A DNA stretch of 64,000 bases from the NCBI RefSeq assembly GCF_033807575.1, contig NC_084708.1, forward strand, positions 1,178,001 to 1,242,000, given 5' to 3'. Positions within the stretch are counted from its first letter, which is position 1. The number at the start of each line of letters is the position of its first letter. A program made the translations under genes and the position numbers. A model generated the notes under the pieces. It was given only the letters and a program-made list of their open reading frames with translations, did no database searches and was not told the DNA's origin. This stretch comes from Cydia pomonella. Its lineage: Eukaryota; Arthropoda; Insecta; Lepidoptera; Tortricidae. Below are positions 33,167 through 44,182 of the stretch, piece by piece.

Positions 33167-33406
33167 TTATTCGTCATCCATATCAAACCACATAGAAGTA
33201 ACACTCCTGGTACCCTCACTCCTCGCCTGCTCCTCTGTGATGATCCTGAGGACCACCACCTCCATCATGCACAAGGCGAAGAATATGAGGAATATGGCGA
33301 AGTTCGAGCCCTGATGATGGAACTGGAAGGAGTTGGGGAGGGGCCCAGGCGGCGGCCAGGCTGACACGCCGCTGGTAAATAGGCTGGAGACACTCGAGAG
33401 ACTCAT
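33167..33406 (-). CDS. Small single-pass membrane protein, unknown function
   Basis: A 79-residue ORF complete from ATG (preceded by AAACGAAAAG) to TAA. Its composition is strikingly GC-rich compared with AT-rich flanks, good evidence of coding selection. Residues 1-35 are Ser/Pro/Gly-rich with no charge (PPPGPLP at 18-24). Residues 36-56 (NFAIFLIFFALCMMEVVVLRI) form one hydrophobic span. The C-terminus is charged and ends WFDMDDE. Without an N-terminal signal peptide, a signal-anchor topology is likely; the positive residues (Arg62, Arg67) lie after the span but among acidic ones. No family was recognised, and it could also be one exon of a larger gene. A minisatellite abuts it downstream. 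A TCAGTT initiator-like site lies about 40 bases upstream in the minus orientation, which is weak support for a nearby promoter. Confidence 0.6.
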   Translation of the reverse strand: MSLSSVSSLFTSGVSAWPPPGPLPNSFQFHHQGSNFAIFLIFFALCMMEVVVLRIITEEQARSEGTRSVTSMWFDMDDE

Positions 33407-33419
33407 CTTTTCGTTTCAC

Positions 33420-35501
33420 ATTGCATATAAAGTAAACAAACTGAGAGCTTTTTAAATCCTGTATCTTTCCTTCACATTTATTTATAATTTCATTTTTCTT
33501 TATTGAATCCTTTTCTTAAAAATCTCTGGTACCTCCTTATCGTATTTGGCTTAAAAGACTCTCCCAGGCCATAATTAAAAAAAAAAATCTTTTAGTTGTT
33601 CTTCGTATCGATCGTCAATTGTTTATTGACAACTGGTGACTATTTTCGAGGCGATAAAATTCAAATTCGGAACAGTCGATTGTTCGATGAGGTCACGCTT
33701 CGAAATTTGAATATGTTTTTTTCAGCCGCGTTCCGTTTTACGCTGCGTGCGTGCTACGCGGGTCGGTTAATACTACTAAGCGTTTTCAGAGAGGCGTATT
33801 GCAACAACGATCTTATGAAATGTGAATCGTTTGGTTAGATTCCGTTGGGAAATGGTGAGCGTTGCGTTTTGCGGTCAAGGCCGTCGGCAGTGATTGACCT
33901 TTCCATATCGATGTGTTTTGATTTGTTTTTGGTATGAAAGTGATCTTTTAATCAGTTTAATAGGGATTATTACTGCAATTTTCTACCACCAGAGTGCAGC
34001 ACTAGCACTACCCGTAACATATTATTATATTATGTCGTAAAGAGTCTCATATTATTTGTTAATAAACACACTTATTGTTGGTTAAATTGCAAACTGAATT
34101 CGGAAATGTTTTTTGTTAATAATTTTTTTTTACCAAGATAGAGGTCTAATTATATTTTTCCTGTAAAATGCATAGTAATGTTAATATTATGTAAAAATTT
34201 CGTAATTTTTCGTCGGTAAACTTCGGAGATAAGGTGGTGGAATGGTATTTTTTTTCATATTTTCCTCCATAATTAAATTTTTTTCCACTACTAAAAATAA
34301 TAAAAAATTGTTTTGGAATGGTCTATTTGAGCACTTTCCCACTTGACCTAGGCAATAGACTTTGAAATGTTGCCCCCTCTTCATATTGTGCATTTCCCAT
34401 AGTTATTAAAAATAAAATAACAAAATATTACTTTCAATGTCTGGGTTAGCGCTGTTCATAACTATTCCAAATTTCAAATCGATATCTTAAGTGGTTTAGC
34501 GTTGTGACAGACGGACGGACGGACAGAGTCGTACCATAAGGGTTCCATTTGTACCGTTTTGGTACGGAACGCTAAAAACTGTTTTTATAAACACTTTTAT
34601 TAACTTCTCAACTATCTTCATACGACAAAGTTGCACGATGAAAGATTATTGCAATACGAGCGACTTGATAACCCCGTGACCTTATATATTGCAATGTTTT
34701 GGACAGTACTTATCGAGGACGTGCGTCAATCGTTAAACACGTTATTATTTCATTTTGACATGTAAACTTTTGACATTATAAATTCTCATTATTACTTCAT
34801 TTAAGTTTTGACATTATAGATTCTAATTACTGGTTCATTTTGACATAAATGAGTAAATTCGATTAACTAGTTATTAGCTAACAGTTTGATGAATTTATGT
34901 GCGGAATTTGAATGACTAACTGACTGAGACTTAAAACTTGACGTCTGTATTTAATAATTTAATGTTTGTATTTGATAATATTTTAGGAAACACGACATTT
35001 ATGTAACGTACTTATTTTACTTTGACATGCATAAACTGTGTCAATACAAATAATTTTCACATGCCCTAGGGCCGAGCAATCCGAGCATATCAAGGGTCAA
35101 TAATGTACACTTAATGATATCTAATGTACCATATGTTCTTGTGAATAAACTTTCATTTCATTCATTCAGTCATTCATTCATTCACAAATATGATTAGATC
35201 GTGTCATTCACAAAGACACGTGCCTTGAGTAGTAATGTCATGTTATTAAAGGTTATATTAGACAAATCTGCGAGGCATCGTGGATGACACGAACTATAGG
35301 CCTATATTTAAAAAAAATGATAGCTGAAACTGACCACATTATCAATAAAATTTAAAATTACAGATTTAATATACATAAGTAATAAATATTTATTGACGTT
35401 TGTAATTACTAATTACTATTCAAGCGACAACAAAGTAGGTAGGTACTAAAGTACTAAGTTACTAATTTATATGTATCACGTCGGGGTCACCTGGCGTATA
35501 G
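33420..35501. other. Mostly unassigned; family A fragment
   Basis: Positions about 34495-34577 are a short family A end (CAGACGGACGGACGGACAGAG, then AAGGGTTCCATTTGTACC and GGTACGGAACGC). A TCATTCATTCAGTCATTCATT tract lies near 35156-35185. No gene was recognised in the rest. Confidence 0.45.
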
Positions 35502-35921
35502 TACCTGGGCGACCGAGCTTTGCTCGGTTATAAGTATTTATTGTAATATGGTGGTCTATAGGTGATAATCTTAACTACATTTTTTTACTAAATTAAACTT
35601 GTCTAAAACAATAAAAATTAAAAAATTATATATAAACTTGAACATATAAAAAAAACAAAAGCTAGTCACCGGGCGAGATTCGAACCCGTAACACTCATTT
35701 AGCAGTCCGCGTTTTAACCCGCTGGACCAGACGGACAGTGGCCGGCAACACGAAATTAGCGACCATATTCTGCGTCGAAAGAAAAACGCATGAAAACTCG
35801 AAAACACGCGTTTTCCCAAACATAAGACTAATCTAGATAGATTGTATACCTACCCCCAAAACCCCTATATACCAAATTTCAGCGAAATCGTTAGAGCCGT
35901 TTCCGAGATCACAGAAATATA

Positions 35922-35960
<39 letters not shown>
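35502..35960 (+). repeat. Family I composite repeat with TA-rich end
   Basis: This is the better preserved of the two family I copies. After the shared body it continues ACCAAATTTCAGCGAAATCG and CCGTTTCCGAGATCAC, a LINE-type 3' signature, into a TATATATATA run (35926-35958). The tRNA-like block (A and B boxes on the minus strand) is at 35665-35745. Confidence 0.7.
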
Positions 35961-35962
<2 letters not shown>

Positions 35963-36743
35963 AATTGCTCGTTTAAAGGTATAAGATATGTGGTTAGGGT
36001 GATCTATTTGGTGTTGAATAATAATCACTTTATACCTGACTCCGTATATTGAATAATACTAGTTAACTGTACACTGGTTCGGGCGGGACTAGCGTCCCGT
36101 TGTTACGTAAAGCTAATAAAGCTTTTGGCTAGTCAACTCATATCGCGGTACACGCGCACTTAAATATGAGCTGACATAGCTAAACTGTTCCTTATGTTCA
36201 TGCTTACCATAAAATTTTCCTTCGATTTCTTTGTGAACACGTAATATTTTTTTACCTGAAAATGAGTAGCCATTACAGGTTTGTATCTTATCTTGCATTA
36301 CTTATTTTATTCGGGATCGTACTCGTAAAATATATATTATGCAATGTCATCAGTGTTAAGCTATTCATTATGTATGCAATCTATTAAATGCAGATCTACA
36401 TACCATAGATATGTAGCTTCTATGATCTGAGCTACATACCTTATTTAACCTTACAAACCAAATGTCAACCAAAGACATTGACAACCTTTTCACACTTTGT
36501 TTACAAATCTTAACCTAAAATTGATTGATTGACCTAAAAGGCAGAAAGGAAGGAAAAGTTAGTTTATTTCCTTTTACATATCTCAAGCCTTAAAATAAAT
36601 TGCGTGGAATAAAAGTGGCATTAACAGCAACCATCTTTTCATATTCTTATATCGAACGAAAATAATGAGCTTCAAACCCCGCTAAGATTTGAACATTGGA
36701 CTCTTGATGTTTTATAAACTTAGATAAATGTTATATTGAAGAA
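35961..36743. other. Unassigned sequence
   Basis: Only a 61-codon minus frame (36113-36298) without recognisable features; no repeat identified. Confidence 0.4.
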
Positions 36744-36920
36744 AACCTGTCAAGTGTGAGTCGGACTCACCCACCGAGGGTTCCGTACTTTTTAGTACTT
36801 GTTGTTATAACGGCAATAGAAATTCAACATCTGTGAAAATTTCAAATGTCTGGCTATCACGGTTGATGAGATACAGCCTGGTGACAGACGGACAGACGGA
36901 CGGACAGCGGAGTCTTGTGG
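36744..36920 (-). repeat. Family A repeat, short subtype
   Basis: In reverse it matches the subtype at 176-568 and 2254-2462 (GTGAGTCGGACTCACCC, GGGTTCCGTACTTTTTAG, CAGCCTGGTGACAGACGGAC, AGCGGAGTCTTG). It lies about 340 bases upstream of the first coding exon of the CXorf65-like gene. Confidence 0.75.
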
Positions 36921-37254
36921 CAAAATCTGGAAATGAACGGGCATCTTCAGTTTACGCGGCTAACGATCTGGCCCTCGAAGCTATCCCGTCATAGCGGTAC
37001 CCGTCTCAATATATCCTACAAAGACTAGGCGTAAAGACGTTCACCAACTAAAACAGCCAACTAAAAGGCCAACACCAAGGCTACAAGACCAACTCTAAGG
37101 GCAAGCAGTGCACCTCCTATTCCAACCCCTCACAGGATTACGTTATAGCGAAAGAGAATGTTGCCATCTACACAATTTTGGGAACAAATCAAATTTATGT
37201 TTTATAACTTTTTCAGGGATCTACGAAACTGCGTAATTAAATAAAGAAGCGAAT

Positions 37255-37371
37255 ATGTTCATAAACGTAGTATATAAGGACGCACCGGAGTTGTCTACGA
37301 TGAGTCGTCGGCCATCCAACGAGCCTGACCCTTCACAGGAGAAGACGTTACTCGTCAATCCCGACTGCCCA
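37255..37371 (+). CDS. CXorf65-like gene, exon 1 (start)
   Basis: It opens with ATG and encodes 39 residues: MFINVVYKDAPELST, a Ser/Pro/Glu-rich insert, then EKTLLVNPDCP. It closes exactly at a CCA|GTAAGT donor in phase 0. In CXorf65-family proteins the N-terminus begins MFI, forms a beta hairpin and continues to a LVN...C segment, which this matches apart from the insert. The family is small, poorly characterised and ubiquitin-fold-like at its N-terminus. TTTTTCAG|GG at about 37213-37220 could be an acceptor joining an upstream untranslated exon. The exon is the first of a run of near-copies (37441-38276), and it is the only one with this ATG. Confidence 0.7.
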
Positions 37372-37440
37372 GTAAGTAGTCACTTACTAGCCAGTATTAC
37401 CCGTTTTCTCGTTTCCGTGAATAATTCCGTGTCACTTTGT

Positions 37441-38276
37441 AACGTAGTGTATAAGGACGCACCGGTGTAGTCTACTATGAGTCGTCAGCCATCCAATGAG
37501 CCTGACCCGTCACAGAAGAAAGACGTTACTCGTCAATCTCGCCTGTCCAGTAAGTAGTCACTTTCTAGCTACTAATACCTACCTATGTCTGCTGACTCAT
37601 GTGGACGGTATTTGGAGTATTATTCACGTCGTAAAGTAGTGTATAAGGACGCACCAGAGTTGTCTACGATGAGTCGTCGGCCATCCAACGAGCCTGATCT
37701 ATTACAGGAGAAGACGTTACTCGTCAATCCCGACTGCCCAGTAAGTAGTCACGTTCTGGCCAGTATTACGCGTTGTTTCGTTCGGTAGATATTCGGAAGA
37801 TTGCGTGTCACTTCGTAACGTAGTGTATAAGAACGCACCGGTGTAGTCTACGATGAGTCACCGGCCATCCAACCAGCCTGACCCGTCACAGGAGAACACG
37901 TTACTCGTCAATCCGGACTGCCCAGTAAGTAGTCACTTTCTGGCCAGTATTACGCGTTGTTTCGTTCGGTGGATATTCGGAAGATTGCGTATCACTTTGT
38001 AACGTAGTGTATAAGAACTCACCGGTGTTGTGTATAGTGTATGAGTCGTCGGCCAACCAACGTGTCTGACCCGTCACAGGAGAAGACGTTACTCGTCAAT
38101 CCCGACTGCCCAGTAAGTAGTCACTTTCTGGCCAGTATTACCCGTTGTTTCGTTCGGTGGATATTCAGGAGATTGCGTATCACTTCGTTACGTAGCGTAT
38201 ACGAGTAAGAACGCACCGGTGTAGTCTACGATGAGTCGTCGCCCATCCAACGAGCCCCACCCGTCGCAGGAGAAGT
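37441..38276 (+). repeat. Tandem degenerate copies of exon 1
   Basis: Five further units start near 37441, 37633, 37817, 38001 and 38190, spaced 184-192 bases. Each repeats the exon 1 sequence plus the start of intron 1. The unit starting at 37633 keeps the reading frame from GTATATAAGG-equivalent to the donor. Units 2 and 4 have an in-frame TAG shortly after GACGCACCGGTG or its equivalent, unit 2 has an extra base, and the last unit is cut at GGAGAAG. Most retain the GTAAGTAG donor. None shows an upstream acceptor, so they are probably inert duplications. Confidence 0.9.
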
Positions 38277-38440
38277 TATTCATCGTTGCAGTTAGTATAA
38301 TTATAATATAAGTCCTTCTTGTTAGCGTGTTGTGGCAGAACTCAGAGCTCAGAGCATCAGGAATGTTGGCCGTCGCTTGCGATTTACGCCAATTTATATA
38401 CAAGCACCTAATAATCCCATACATTAGGTTACGGATGTAT

Positions 38441-39266
38441 AAAAAAGCGGCCAAGTGCGAGTCGGACTCGCCCATGAAGAGTTCCGTACCATTTATGACG
38501 TATTAAAAAAAACTACTTACTAGATCTGGTTCAAACCAATTTTCGTTGGAAGTTTGCATGGTAATGTATATCATATATTTTTTTTAGATTTTTCATTCTG
38601 TTATTTTAGAAGTTACAGGGGGGGGACACACATTTTTTCACTTTGGAAGTGTCTCTCGCGCAAACTATTCAGTTTAGAAAAAAATGATATTAGAAACCTA
38701 AATATCATTTTTGAAGACCTATCCTTAGATACCCCACACGTATGGATTTGATGAAAAAAAATCTTTTTTTAAATTTTTATGACGTATTAAAAAAAACTAC
38801 TTACTAGATCTCATTCGAACCAATTTTCGGTGGAAGTTTGCATGGCAATGTATATCATATATTTTTTTTTGATTTTTCATTCTGTTATTTTAGAAGTTAC
38901 GGGGGGGGGGGGGACACTTTTTACCACTTTGGAAGTGTCTCTCGCGCAAACTATTCAGTTTAGAAAAAAATGATATTAGAAACCTCAATATCATTTTTAA
39001 AGACCTATCCATAGATACCCCACACAAAAAGATTTTTTGAGTTTCAGTTCTAAGTATGGGGAACCCCCAAAATTTATTGTTTTTTTTTTCTATTTTTGTG
39101 TAAACATCATAATGCGGTTCATAGAATACATCTACTTACCAAGTTTGAACAGTATAGCTTTTATAGTTTCGGAAAAAAGTGGCTGTGACAGAATCGGACA
39201 GACAGACGGACATGACGAATCTATAAGGGTTCCGTTTTTTGCCATTTGGCTACGGAACCCTAAAAA
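38441..39266 (-). repeat. Family A repeat with internal duplication
   Basis: It begins GCGGCCAAGTGCGAGTCGG and ends CTACGGAACCCTAAAAA, the reverse of 13588-14149. The segment TATGACGTATTAAAAAAAAC recurs 284 bases apart (38495 and 38779), so the core is duplicated. G runs occur near 38618 and 38901. The element ends only 23 bases before exon 2. Confidence 0.85.
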
Positions 39267-39289
39267 CGACCTTTTTATAAAAATTTCAG

Positions 39290-39463
39290 GTGCGAATAAT
39301 GCTAGAATACATCCGCAAGCAATGCAAGCTGGGCTCGTTCACCGCATTCGACCTCTGTGACGACAGTGGGTGCCTGCTGGGTCTGTTTACCCTGGAGACC
39401 TATGCCTACGCGACTGACCGCTTCGAGCACAAGAAGGTTTACTACATCATCGTTATAAAATCG
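39290..39463 (+). CDS. CXorf65-like gene, exon 2 (core domain)
   Basis: Bounded by TTTCAG|GT and TCG|GTATGT, this exon is 174 bases, 58 codons, phase 0 at both ends. It encodes VRIMLEYIRKQCKLG, then FTAFDLCDDSGCLLGLFTL, then YAYATDRFEHKKVYYIIVIKS. The pattern of a hydrophobic start, YIRK, DLCD-x2-G, YA and YY...V is the most conserved part of CXorf65-family proteins as I recall them. Its codon usage is GC-rich against an AT-rich intron. The upstream polypyrimidine tract is partly built from the adjoining family A element. Confidence 0.8.
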
Positions 39464-40104
39464 GTATGTTTTATGTCGATCCCATAATATCCGGTTAAGT
39501 CACTTATTATGATGAGTGAAGATTTAATTTTCAAAAGACTTCACTTAGAACAACCAACAGATTTGAATTAGAGATGAAAATTCTCGAAGCAATAAATCCG
39601 TTTCTTCTAAAATTTTCGTTCCTTTCCAGTTTATTTTGATTCGTAATTGAATGTAATGAACTTCGAAATTTTATAGTTCATTAAAAACTTAATACCACTT
39701 TAAGTTAAGACAATAAATGAACATATATTTCGCCCCTCAACCGTAACGATAAACCTAACACCTACCCATTTCAAGTAATTAAATCTGTTTAAAAATGCAG
39801 AAGATTAATTAATCTTTGTTCTGCAGAGTTGTGCTATTTGATTGAAATTATTAGCTTAAATTTGATTATAATTGCGACGATATATAAATCTTCTGGTATT
39901 TGCTAATTGCAAGTGTATGTTTGCTAAGTAACAAGTATTGTTTAAATGTATGCTAACAGTTTTGCGTGTTTAGAATCATAATCACATAGAGTGAAGGACG
40001 GTTAACCACACGAAAACTATTAAACAAAGCATTGTACCTTACGACAACGTCGCTGGTTCTCTAATTAGTTTCTAAACATGTCATTCTTAGTAGGCAAATA
40101 CATT

Positions 40105-40795
40105 GTTAAATTTTGTCACCTGCAATAATTTACGGGGTGAATACACGGTGTTTTTTTTGATTTGCATTAATTTTGAGGGTGCATTCCTGAGCTTAAATAA
40201 AGTAACTTTCTCAAAGATACCGATATTCTAACTAACTCCATTTCGGAGATAATCAATCATAAGTTTTTATATTATAAGGTCCTTACGAGCGTGTACACTT
40301 GCCTTAGGGCCTGTTTACTTATTGATTAGTGTTTAGTGCGAGTTCATACATTTGCTACTAAACGTACGTACTATCTCGGATGATCGATGTTAGAAATGAC
40401 ATTGATATATAACAGTTTTCAATTGTTTGGTTGAGTTAAATGTAATGCCCGTGTTACAAAAACGCTATATGCAACATTTAGTTACTTTTTATAATAAAAA
40501 AATAGTAAAAAAAAAAAAAATTTTTTTTTAAATTAACTATGCCATGTTGTTTCCTTAAACGTACTTACCGAAACCCCGGAGTTAACGCAATTCAATAAAA
40601 ACACGGTGTATAGGTCATTCTGACCACCTTTTACTATGGGACCAACCACGAAATCACGAAAAAAATGGCCGTTTCATACATTTTGGTTCTCTGACCTTTT
40701 CTATGAGAGAGTTTTTTTTCGATTTTGGGGTGAAAGTTGCTTAGTTGCCTATATTCACCCCGTAAATTATTGCAGGTGACTAAATAAACACTGTA
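40105..40795. mobile_element. Family Q foldback carrying a nested element
   Basis: The outer ends CACCTGCAATAATTTACGGGG and CCCCGTAAATTATTGCAGGTG are inverted. Inside, ACACGGTGTTTTTTTTGA (40145) and TCAATAAAAACACGGTG (to about 40608) form a second inverted pair. Comparison with the uninterrupted family Q copy at 59650-59865 shows the inner element split a GAATATA site, giving a TA duplication, as mariner-type MITEs do. Confidence 0.75.
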
Positions 40796-41106
40796 ACTAT
40801 GCGTATGTCTACAGTCCATCCAAACCTCTGCACAGGCTTTGCAGTTAGAATATCCACTCACTTGCATTTGGTAACTGTAGTTACCAGATGTCACCCTTAT
40901 TTTATTATAATAATAAAAGTCACTGAAAAATATGAAGCATGTGAGTGGATAAAAGCATTATCGATTATCGTATTCAAAAATATGCTAATCAGAAACACGC
41001 ACGCATAGACAATTGCAACACTAGTTCAATGGTTCAATTTAACCACTTTGACATTGACTACGTGTTGAGCCATACTTGCGACAGAGCTACTATGTAAAGT
41101 TCTTTT

Positions 41107-41932
41107 AGGGTTCCGTACCTTAAAAGGAAAAAATTGAACCCTTATAGGATTTTTTTTTCGTCCGTCCGTCCGTCCGTCTGTCTGTCTTTCAAGACCCTTT
41201 ATCTCGGGAACGCGTGGAGGTATCGAGTTGAAATTAAAACCATAATACTCAAGTCTACAGTTCCTTGAAGCTGTGAATAACGTAAAGCGAAAATAACCGT
41301 AAATAAAACCAGCCAAGAGCATGTCGGGCCACGCGCAGTGTAGGGTTCCGTAGTTACTCTTCCGTCACAATAAGCTAAACTGGAGCTTAAAGTATAGTAA
41401 ATTGTTAACCAAGGGATGAAACGGTACCTTTCACCCGAGTTAAACAAATAGGCAAATTTGCATAATCAGTACCTAATTAAAGTAAGTCTTTTTACTATGA
41501 AGGGAAAACTTTTTGCGATAACTCAAAAACAGCTAAACTGATCATGCCCGCTATAGTTTTCATTTAATGTCTTTCTTAAGCTCTACTTCCACGATTTTTT
41601 TCATATTTTTTGGACCTATGGTTCAAAAGTTAGAGGGGGGGGACACACATTTATTTTTTCTTTCGAAGCGATTATCTCCGAATATATTCACTTTATTAAA
41701 AAATGTTTTTTGAAAACCCTTATTACTTTTGAAAGATCTTTCCAACGATACCCCACACACTAGGGTTGAAGCGAAAAAAAAAATTCACCCCCACTTTACG
41801 TGTAGGGGAGGTACCCTAAAAAAAATTAAATTTTTAGATTTTATTGTACAACTTTGTCGGCTTTATTGATTTATATATCCATGCCAAATTTCAGCTTTCT
41901 AGCACTAACGACCACGGAGCAAAGCCTCGGGC

Positions 41933-41964
<32 letters not shown>

Positions 41965-42245
41965 GGACATGGCGAAACTATAAGGGTTCCGTTTTATGCC
42001 ATTTGGCTACGGAACCCTAAAAAGATACGGCCGTAAATTTCGATACTCTCAGAGGAATCAATATATATAGGGTCCTTCCCGCTGACCTAGAACTATAAAA
42101 TCTGGCAGGGCCTTTCACTACAAATAAAGAGAAGAATCTGAAAACTATACATTTGTATAAAGTAGAAAAAAATATAAAAAATATGTTAAATTTGTAAGGA
42201 ACCTTAGTGGGCTTGTCCGACTCGCACTTGTCCGGTTTTTAGGGT
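41107..42245 (+). repeat. Family A repeat, about 1.1-kb type
   Basis: It is collinear with 17596-18710: TTAGGGTTCCGTACC, AGAGCATGTCGGGCC, GGGTTCCGTAGTTACTCTT, the AGACAGACAGACAG tract and GTCCGACTCGCACTTGTCCGG. It lacks about 130 bases near its left part and an 11-base duplication near 18092 found in the other copy. It lies in intron 2 of the CXorf65-like gene. Confidence 0.8.
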
Positions 42246-42360
42246 TTCGTAGTCAACTTATTTTAATGGCAAGTAGCCACATGCCCGTTACCGACTCTTA
42301 AGAAACCTTTCCTCCTTACTCGTGAAAACATAGAGCTGTCATTTCAGTATAAAACTACAG

Positions 42361-42549
42361 TACCCCTAGTGTAAATATTTTCGACAGCGAAACGTGACGT
42401 ATGCGTTTGCGTTAAGTGTCATTTTGTATGAGATTTTTGACTTTCCAAAACGTCCCGCTTGGCGCGCTGTTCAAAAACCCGTACAAAATGAGACTTAACG
42501 CAAACGCGTACGTCACGTTTCGCTATCGACTAAATTTACACTAGGGGTA
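42361..42549. mobile_element. Family E foldback MITE
   Basis: TACCCCTAGTGTAAAT...CTAGGGGTA ends pair, with inner arms CGAAACGTGACGTA..GCGTTTGCGTTAAG inverted as CTTAACGCAAACGCGTACGTCACGTTTCG. It is flanked by CAG on both sides. The same element is at 52333-52524 and 58509-58693. Confidence 0.88.
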
Positions 42550-42763
42550 CAGAAGTGTTTCAGTTTAACCCCTCGTATGCTTAGACACGGATCCGTGCGT
42601 GGAAATTTAATTCTATTATTTTAAATGTCACGGTCACTTTTTCAATGATCAAATTTTATAGGGGATACAACGATAATGTGTTTCACAAGTTATAAAGGAA
42701 GTTATCAAAATATGAGGAATTATGATATCCATATATGGAGAATTTCCGCTACTTGCTCATGTA

Positions 42764-43338
42764 CAGGGTGGACAAATAAGAATGATACACTTTGTTTTTA
42801 AATTTTAATTACATTAAGTGGAAATTTTATTAAATATTTTTTCATAAATATATTATTCAGGGTTGGCAATTGTATACGGAAGATAATTTCTGCCAAATGT
42901 ATACCACTAGCAGCAAGCAATTTTATCTCAAATGTTTCTGTTGTTTAAAACACGTTGTTTGCTCGATTAATTTTGAAAAAAAGTGACAGTGATTGGCACC
43001 CAAATTCTCCAAATTTTGTAGCTCTTGACTTATTTCTGTAAGGCTATCTAAAATTACGTGTCTATGCTAACGAGCTGATGAAATTTAAACAGTTAAAACC
43101 GACTATTCGACACAAATGTACTAAGATAATGCCAAAAATGTGCGAATAGATGCTGAACATTGGGATGATAAGGGCTTACATTTGCCTGCTGTTAGAGGTG
43201 GACATATGTCAGACATTATGTTTCGCATGAATTTGCCAACCCTGAAGAATATATTTTTAAAACAATACCTAATAATTTTTGAACTTAATACAGTTAAAAT
43301 TTAAAAACAAAATGTATACTTCTTATTTGGCCACCCTG
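42764..43338 (-). mobile_element. Tc1/mariner-type remnant, 575 bp
   Basis: The terminal repeats CAGGGTGGACAAATAAGAATG and its complement (TTCTTATTTGGCCACCCTG) are bordered by TA on both sides (42762-42763, 43339-43340). A degraded plus-strand reading near 42985-43230 resembles a transposase C-terminus (DWHPNSPNFVALDLFL, stop, GYLKLRVYAN...). An internal deletion must have removed most of the gene. Orientation is uncertain; the transposase remnant reads on the plus strand. Confidence 0.75.
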
Positions 43339-43904
43339 TATATATATACAGAACCAGAATAATTGTGTAGTATACAGGATGTAACAAAATAGTGGGGATA
43401 ACGCAAAAAAAATGGCGTTTGGAGGGCTGGCCGACATGGACAACCTGCCTCATAGAAAAAAAAATAGTGTCAGCAATTGTTTCTTCTACTTTTTCCTAAT
43501 CAGAAAACGATATCTACTGAAAATACCCATAAACGGATCCCCACTCTTTTTATGCCTTGTATTGGGCAATTGAACTGTCATTTTAGCACCTGGATTATAA
43601 AAACCTAACATACACATTATGGCGAGTTTACGAACAGAGCCAGTTCACCATCAACACATTTTCTAGTAGCGAGTTTGCGAGTTATCTGTCATCTGCGGTT
43701 TCTAACCTGGAGGTAACTAATCCCGTGGGGGTAAAACTGGTATTTTACGGGGGTAATAAGCTTATTATTATTGAGCTCAATCAAAAATAAGAAAAATTAG
43801 ACCTGTAAGAAAGAATATTGATGATTATTGGGAGGAGGGAAGATCAGGTTCCCTATTTAGTCATTAGGAATGACAGAACTAAAAAAGTTTAGAACCACAG
43901 CCCT

Positions 43905-44027
43905 ATAGGGACCGTGTGCATAGTAGGTTCTGCCATCTTGTGGGCTACATCGGAACAAAAAACATCACATTTACGCCTCGCGCCAAAAATCTGACTGCTC
44001 CTGTGCTGCCTCCTACAGTTCATGCAC
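43905..44027 (+). repeat. Family P repeat
   Basis: In reverse it matches 31255-31470 (TCTGCCATCTTGTGGGC, CATCACATTTACGC, CTCCTGTGCTGCCTCC). It ends 36 bases before exon 3 of the CXorf65-like gene. Confidence 0.7.
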
Positions 44028-44062
44028 CATCCAGCAGAAGTAATATGTGCTTTGTACCGCAG

Positions 44063-44182
44063 GAATCGGACCGTCGGCTATCGGTTCTGCCGCAGCTGAA
44101 CCAGGAGAACAGGTTCTACGAGGAGCTGAAGCAACGCGTGAAGGCTTTCATTTCTGCCAACCCCTCTCCTACAACTTCCAGG
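44063..44182 (+). CDS. CXorf65-like gene, exon 3
   Basis: The acceptor TTTGTACCGCAG|GA opens a 120-base, 40-codon exon in phase 0: ESDRRLSVLPQLNQENRFYE, then ELKQRVKAFISANPSP. It continues open to a proposed TCCAGG|GTATTT donor, also phase 0. The donor is weaker than consensus, so the exact end could differ. The segment after the core domain in this family is helical and charged, in keeping with ELKQRVKAF. The exon is much less AT-rich than its introns. Confidence 0.7.

Noticed and set aside
37585..37788. Second gene start within the exon 1 array
   Set aside because: Unit 3 is open to the donor but its upstream ATG lies in duplicated intron sequence; no independent support for initiation.
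38188..38475. 95-codon minus-strand frame
   Set aside because: It crosses the last exon 1 duplicate and the start of a family A element and has no protein-like features.
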